64,000 bases of DNA from Streptomyces roseifaciens (lineage in GTDB: Bacteria > Actinomycetota > Actinomycetes > Streptomycetales > Streptomycetaceae). The notes beneath the pieces are model-generated. The model was given only the letters and a program-made list of their open reading frames with translations, was not told the origin of the DNA and did not search any database. Shown here in pieces: positions 60,026-64,000 of the stretch (its first letter is position 1; every line of letters starts with the position of its first letter). Location: assembly GCF_001445655.1 (NCBI RefSeq), contig NZ_LNBE01000004.1, positions 2,046,001-2,110,000 of the forward strand, written 5' to 3'. A program made the translations under genes and the position numbers.

Positions 60026-61309
60026 GTGCAGCGGCGGCGGTTCTTGGGTCTGACGGCGGCAGGTGCCGCCACGGCGGCGTTGGCGCCCGCGCTGACAGCG
60101 TGCGGGAGCGACAGTGGCTCCGGCAGCAAGACGCTGCGCGTCGTCGCGGCCGACTACGGTGACAGCGAGGCGAACGGCTCCCAGAAGTACTGGGACGCCC
60201 TCGCCCGCGCCTTCGAGGCCGAGAACAAGGGCGTCAAGGTCGACGTCTCGGTCCTGAGCTGGACCGAGGTCGACAAGAAGGTCGCCGAGATGGTCGCGGC
60301 CGGCAAGGCCCCGGACATCGCGCAGATCGGCGCGTACGCCGACTTCGCCGCCGCCGGCAAGCTCTACAGCGCCGACCAGCTGCTGACCATCCCCACCCAG
60401 GCCGACATCATCGCCCCGATCGCCCGCGCGGGCGAGGTGGCCCGCGTGCAGTACGGCCTGCCGTTCGTCTCCAGCACCCGGCTGCTCTTCTACAACAAGA
60501 CCCTCTTCGCCAAGGCCGGCATAGCCAAGGCCCCCGAGAGCTGGGACGAGCTTCAGGCCGCGGCCAAGAAGCTCCAGGCCGCGGGGGTCAAGGTTCCCTA
60601 CGGGCTGCCGCTCGGTCCCGAGGAGGCGCCCGCCGAGACCATGATGTGGATGCTCAGCGGCGGCAGCGGCTACACCGACCACAACGGTACGTACACCATC
60701 AACTCCGACGAGAACGTCAAGACGTTCGAGTGGCTGCGCGACGAGCTCGTCGGCAAGGGCCTCACCGGCTCCCTCGACCCCTCCCGCACCAACCGCCAGA
60801 ACGTCTTCGACGCCTTCTGCCGCGGTGAGGTCGGCATGCTCAACGGCCACCCCACGCTGATGAAGCAGGCCGAGGCCAAGGGCATCAAGTACGGGACCGC
60901 GCCGCTGCCGGGCAAGTCCGGCAAGGCCAAGGCCACCATGGGCGTCGCCGACTGGATCATGGCGTTCAAGGCGAGCGGCCACCGCGAGGAGATCGGCCGC
61001 TTCCTCGACTTCGTCTACACCACCAAGAACGTCCTCGGCTTCACCAACCAGTACGACCTGCTGCCGGTGACCACCAGCGCCTCCGAGAAGATGGCCGGCG
61101 ACAGCGGCAAGAAGCACCTCAAGCCGTTCCTGGAGCAGCTGGAGAACGCCGAGTTCTACCCCGTCGACAAGACCTCCTGGGCGAAGGTCAGCAAGGCCTT
61201 CAAGGAGAAGATCGGCTCGGTGGTCGTCAAGGGCGGCGACCCCGCGAGCGTCCTCGGCGAGATCCAGCGCGAGGCCGACGCCACGGAGCTGGCCGGCAAC
61301 GGCAAGTAG
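60026..61309 (+). CDS. Sugar-binding ABC lipoprotein
   Basis: A 427-residue extracellular solute-binding protein (family 1). The signal has a twin-arginine motif (QRRRFLGLTAAG) and a lipobox with Cys26 (LTAC), so it is probably exported folded through Tat and lipidated. Mature domain shows YWDALARAFEAENKGVKVDV and GADNIAF-like hinge patterns (GYTDHNGTYTINSDE). No permease genes follow; MsiK could supply the ATPase. Divergent from the amino-sugar genes, so an amino-sugar or oligosaccharide ligand is plausible. GTG at 60026 chosen over upstream ATG 59939 because the signal begins there. Confidence 0.86.
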   Translation: MQRRRFLGLTAAGAATAALAPALTACGSDSGSGSKTLRVVAADYGDSEANGSQKYWDALARAFEAENKGVKVDVSVLSWTEVDKKVAEMVAAGKAPDIAQIGAYADFAAAGKLYSADQLLTIPTQADIIAPIARAGEVARVQYGLPFVSSTRLLFYNKTLFAKAGIAKAPESWDELQAAAKKLQAAGVKVPYGLPLGPEEAPAETMMWMLSGGSGYTDHNGTYTINSDENVKTFEWLRDELVGKGLTGSLDPSRTNRQNVFDAFCRGEVGMLNGHPTLMKQAEAKGIKYGTAPLPGKSGKAKATMGVADWIMAFKASGHREEIGRFLDFVYTTKNVLGFTNQYDLLPVTTSASEKMAGDSGKKHLKPFLEQLENAEFYPVDKTSWAKVSKAFKEKIGSVVVKGGDPASVLGEIQREADATELAGNGK

Positions 61310-61319
61310 GCTGGGCGGC

Positions 61320-61607
61320 GTGAGCGACGAACAGCCCGGCGAGGCCTCCGAGGGGGACCTCCCCGAGCAGGCGCTCCCGGAGCGCGGGCTCTCCGAGCTC
61401 GACCTCGCCGTGCTCGCCCTGGAACGCCGGGCCTTCTCCGGGCCCGGCGCCAAGGAGCGCGCCGTGCGGGAGCGGCTCGGCATGACGCCGACCCGCTACT
61501 ACCAGCTGCTCAACGCCCTCCTGGACGACCCGCGGGCCCTCGCCCACGATCCGGTCACCGTCAACCGGCTGCGGCGCATCCGGGACGCCCGCCGCGAACG
61601 CCGGTAG
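61320..61607 (+). CDS. DUF3263 protein
   Basis: A 95-residue protein of the actinobacterial DUF3263 group: LDLAVLALERRAFSGPGAKE, RLGMTPTRYYQLLNALLDDP, RLRRIRDARRERR. The RYYQLLN region looks like a helix-turn-helix, so it may bind DNA. GTG start 8 bases after the lipoprotein stop. It precedes otsB on the same strand, a conserved neighbour in Streptomyces. Confidence 0.85.
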   Translation: MSDEQPGEASEGDLPEQALPERGLSELDLAVLALERRAFSGPGAKERAVRERLGMTPTRYYQLLNALLDDPRALAHDPVTVNRLRRIRDARRERR

Positions 61608-61638
61608 CCGGCGGTGCCCAGCCAGTAGGGTCGGCCCC

Positions 61639-62490
61639 ATGGGCAGCCCCTCCCTCCCCGTCCCCGTCACCCCCGCCGGCTGCGAAGGGCTCGCCGCCCT
61701 GCTGGCCGGTCCGCAACGCGCGGTCGTCGCGCTCGACTTCGACGGGACGCTCGCCGAGATCGTCCCCGACCCCGAGCAGGCCCGGGCGCACCCGGGCGCC
61801 GTGCCCGCGCTGGCGCGGCTCGCCCCCCGGCTCGGCTCGGTCGCCGTGATCACCGGTCGCCCGGCCGGGGTCGCGGTGCGCTACGGCGGCTTCGCCGGGG
61901 CCGCGGGCCTGGAGCGCCTCGTGGTCCTCGGGCAGTACGGCGCCGAGCGCTGGGACGCGGCGACCGGCGCCGTGACCGCCGACGCCCCGCCCCCCGGCGT
62001 CGCGGCAGCCCGCGCGGAGCTGCCGGGGATCGTGGCGGGCTCGGGCTTCGGCCGGGGTGCCTGGATCGAGGACAAGGGCCGGGCCCTCGCCGTCCACACC
62101 CGGCGCACCGCCCACCCGCAAGCCGCCTTCGACGCCCTGCGCGAGCCCCTGTCCGCCCTCGCCGAGCGGCACGGGCTGATCGTCGAGCCCGGCAGGCTCG
62201 TCCTGGAACTGCGGCCGCCGGGCGTCGACAAGGGCGCCGCCCTCGCCTCGTACGTGCGCGAGAGCGGCGCGGGCGCTGTCCTCTACGCCGGTGACGACCT
62301 CGGCGACCTGGCCGCCTTCGCGGCCGTGGAGAAGCTGCGCTCCGAGGGCCTCCCGGGCCTGCTGGTGTGCAGCGGAAGCTCCGAGGTCGCCGAGCTCGCG
62401 GACCGCGCCGACCTGGTCGTCGACGGCCCGGGCGGAGTCGTGGAGCTGCTCACGGCCCTCGCCGCCCGCCTCGGCCCCGCGGCGGAGTGA
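61639..62490 (+). CDS. otsB: Trehalose-6-phosphate phosphatase
   Basis: Second step of trehalose synthesis: trehalose-6-phosphate gives trehalose. The 283-residue HAD phosphatase has the nucleophile pair Asp33/Asp35 (ALDFDGTL), ITGRP for motif II, Lys in GVDKGAAL and YAGDDLGD as motif IV. The otsA gene lies about 1 kb downstream on the opposite strand. Trehalose is a reserve and osmoprotectant in spores. Confidence 0.93.
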   Translation: MGSPSLPVPVTPAGCEGLAALLAGPQRAVVALDFDGTLAEIVPDPEQARAHPGAVPALARLAPRLGSVAVITGRPAGVAVRYGGFAGAAGLERLVVLGQYGAERWDAATGAVTADAPPPGVAAARAELPGIVAGSGFGRGAWIEDKGRALAVHTRRTAHPQAAFDALREPLSALAERHGLIVEPGRLVLELRPPGVDKGAALASYVRESGAGAVLYAGDDLGDLAAFAAVEKLRSEGLPGLLVCSGSSEVAELADRADLVVDGPGGVVELLTALAARLGPAAE

Positions 62491-62514
62491 CCCGCTCGTC
62501 CGGCCGTCGTCCGC

Positions 62515-63435
62515 TCAGCCGTCGTCGTCCGGGAGGCTCGTCGTCCCGCCCTTGGCGGGCTTGCCCGGGACGCCGAGGACGTCGAGCGCCGTCGTCCAGT
62601 CGCGTGCGACGGCCTGCTGGGCCTTGACCAGGTCGGCCTTGCCCGAGCAGACGGCGTCCTTGAGCCTGGTCTCCACCACGTCCTTGGGGTTGCCGGCGCC
62701 CTTCACCGCCTTGCGGCCGGGGGAGGGCGGCACGACCCACAGGTTGCGCGGGTCGTTGGGGTCGCCCCCGAGCTGCAGGCCGATCAGGTGGGTGTACTCG
62801 GCGTCGCCCAGCGGCCCCTTGTAGCCGTACGCGGCGGCGTTGGCGGTCTTCTGGCGGCTGGTGATGTTCGTGGGCGGCCGGATGCCGGCGGTGTAGCCGC
62901 TGCGGCAGATCGTCGTCTTGAGCGTGTCCCGGGTGACCTTCGGGTTGGTCGCGCCGGGGGTGCACGCGGGGTCGGGGAGCGGCTCCTTGGCCGGGGTGAA
63001 GCGGTAGTGGCAGCTGCCGGCGGCGGGCTGCTGCTGGACGGCGTAGGACGGCTGCGGCCCGGGGCCGACCGGTATGGATCCGCTCGGCGGGGGTGGGGTC
63101 GGGGAACCGGCCGGCGCCGAACGGGCCGGTGCCGAGCCGGCCGGTGCCGAGCCTGCGGGTGCCGAGCGGGCGGGCGGCGAACCGGTGCGCGGCGTGCCCG
63201 AGGGCGCGCCGCCGGAGGCGGCGGAGGAGGCCGACGGATTGGCCGACGAGTTGGACGACGGGTTGGCCGACGGGTTCGCCGATGGGTCGGACGGCGCCGC
63301 GGAGGAGCCCTTCGCCCCCTTGGCCTGCTTGCTGTCGTCGTCGTTCTTGGCGGAGTCCGAGGAGCAGCCGGCGACCGCGGTCAGGGCGGCGGCGCACGCC
63401 GTGGCAAGCACGGCCCAACGTGGGACATTTGACAT
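62515..63435 (-). CDS. Lipoprotein with HNH-like C-terminal domain
   Basis: A 306-residue exported lipoprotein. Signal with lipobox VAGC (about residue 23), a 100-residue Ser/Pro/Ala-rich spacer with SAPAG repeats, then a compact domain (about 140-250): DPACTPGATNP, TICRSGYTAGIRPPTNITSR, GDAEYTHLIGLQLGGDPNDP then RNLW. The last block is the form of a beta-beta-alpha (HNH-like) nuclease motif, where relatives have DHLIPLELGG; here Asp is Thr and Pro is Gly, so catalysis is doubtful. Location outside the cell suggests a surface role. Convergent with otsB. Confidence 0.7.
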   Translation of the reverse strand: MSNVPRWAVLATACAAALTAVAGCSSDSAKNDDDSKQAKGAKGSSAAPSDPSANPSANPSSNSSANPSASSAASGGAPSGTPRTGSPPARSAPAGSAPAGSAPARSAPAGSPTPPPPSGSIPVGPGPQPSYAVQQQPAAGSCHYRFTPAKEPLPDPACTPGATNPKVTRDTLKTTICRSGYTAGIRPPTNITSRQKTANAAAYGYKGPLGDAEYTHLIGLQLGGDPNDPRNLWVVPPSPGRKAVKGAGNPKDVVETRLKDAVCSGKADLVKAQQAVARDWTTALDVLGVPGKPAKGGTTSLPDDDG

Positions 63436-63531
63436 GCGCCATGGCTACCCGTGCCCGGATGCGGGCAGCCCGGGGCGCCGAAGCGCAGGCCGCTCAGACG
63501 GGGTCCGGAGGTGTGCGGCCCGCACTCCGGC

Positions 63532-64000
63532 TCACAGCGCCTGCAGCTGGTCCGTGAACCACCGGGCCGGCGGCAGCGCCGTCGCCGCCGCGGCCAGCCG
63601 CTTGGTGCGCTCCGCCCGCTCCCCGGGGTCCATCAGCAGCGCCAGGTGCAGCGCGCGGGCGGTGGCCTCCACGTCGTACGGGTTGACGGTGATCGCCTCG
63701 TCGCCCAGCTCGGCCGCCGCCCCGGCCTCGCGCGAGAGCACCAGCGCGCAGCCGTGGTCGGAGACCACCGGCACCTCCTTGGCGACGAGGTTCATCCCGT
63801 CCCGGATGGGGTTGACCAGGGCCACGTCCGCGAGCCGGTACGCGGCCAGCGAGCGTGCGAAGTCGTCCTTGACGTGCAGGGCGACCGGCTCCCAGCCCTC
63901 CGTGCCGAAGTCGGCGTTGATCCCGCGCGCGACCCGCTCCACCTGGGCGGTGTAGTCGCGGTAGACGGCGAGGTCCTGGCGGGAGGGGTAGGCGAAGGCG
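63532..64000 (-). CDS. otsA: Trehalose-6-phosphate synthase, C-terminal part
   Basis: The 3' end of a leftward gene, running off the right end of the window; at least 155 codons are seen. The sequence DLAVYRDYTAQVERVARGIN, YRLADVALVNPIRDGMNLVA and EVPVVSDHGCALVLSREAG is typical of GT20 OtsA, the UDP-glucose-dependent enzyme that makes trehalose-6-phosphate for OtsB. The stop is at 63532-63534. The missing part (N-terminal two-thirds) lies beyond base 64000. Confidence 0.92.
   Translation of the reverse strand, partial: AFAYPSRQDLAVYRDYTAQVERVARGINADFGTEGWEPVALHVKDDFARSLAAYRLADVALVNPIRDGMNLVAKEVPVVSDHGCALVLSREAGAAAELGDEAITVNPYDVEATARALHLALLMDPGERAERTKRLAAAATALPPARWFTDQLQAL

Overview
The window is high-GC (roughly 70% or more by eye) chromosomal DNA of a Streptomyces or a very close relative. 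The evidence is GTG starts, strong third-position GC, mycothiol biosynthesis (mshA), a PhoR-PhoP/PhoU block, CarD-IspD-IspF-CysS-RlmB synteny, the sugar ATPase MsiK, the HbpS-SenS-SenR haem-sensing set, a c-di-GMP synthase of the CdgB type and the NagK-NagA operon. Gene order follows the S. coelicolor core from about SCO4144 to SCO4290 (remembered, not searched), with insertions and losses. No rRNA, prophage, insertion sequence or CRISPR array was seen. There is one tRNA (Thr, anticodon TGT).

Layout. 0-6.5 kb: a TetR-MMPL efflux pair, a Rieske oxygenase, and a divergent GntR-ABC operon that has its ATPase but seems to have lost its permease. 6.5-16 kb: polyphosphate kinase with a CHAD protein, a short peptidoglycan-binding protein, a Nudix hydrolase, a methyltransferase, mshA-YbjN, an MFS exporter and gpmA. 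16-18 kb: a possible metal-handling island consisting of a secreted His/Asp-repeat wall protein, a class E/F-like sortase, and a 36-residue Cys-rich metallothionein-like peptide. 18-21 kb: phoU facing phoR-phoP across a PHO box; a duplicated phoR/phoP junction creates a 17-codon coupled mini-ORF. 21-35 kb: a lipoprotein, carD-ispD-ispF, an F420/PPOX protein, two tandem acyltransferases, cysS, rlmB, a DoxX protein, a nucleotidyltransferase and msiK. 35-45 kb: tRNA-Thr, a second MMPL pump, an M24 peptidase, a DHA2 exporter, a quinone oxidoreductase behind a SoxR-type promoter, a pentapeptide-repeat protein and a secreted M4 metalloprotease behind paired palindromes. 45-54 kb: SenR-SenS and HbpS, GNAT, small zinc-ribbon and MT0933-type proteins, TerD, ArfB, a flavin reductase, CdgB and a CBM35 membrane protein. 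54-64 kb: amino-sugar catabolism (aldolase, hexose-phosphate kinase, NagA, NagK, SIS isomerase, sugar-binding lipoprotein), then OtsB, an HNH-like lipoprotein and the 3' part of otsA.

How the genes fit together. Phosphate control (PhoRP, PhoU, candidate PHO boxes before phoU and ppk) links to polyphosphate storage (PPK, CHAD). Amino-sugar use is tied together by two DasR-like (dre) sites, one before msiK and one before nagK-nagA. Redox and haem stress are served by mshA, the SoxR-type promoter and HbpS/SenS/SenR. Development is represented by cdgB, whose upstream region carries overlapping BldD-like and Crp-like motifs. Family assignments come from motifs recognised by eye; no database search was possible.
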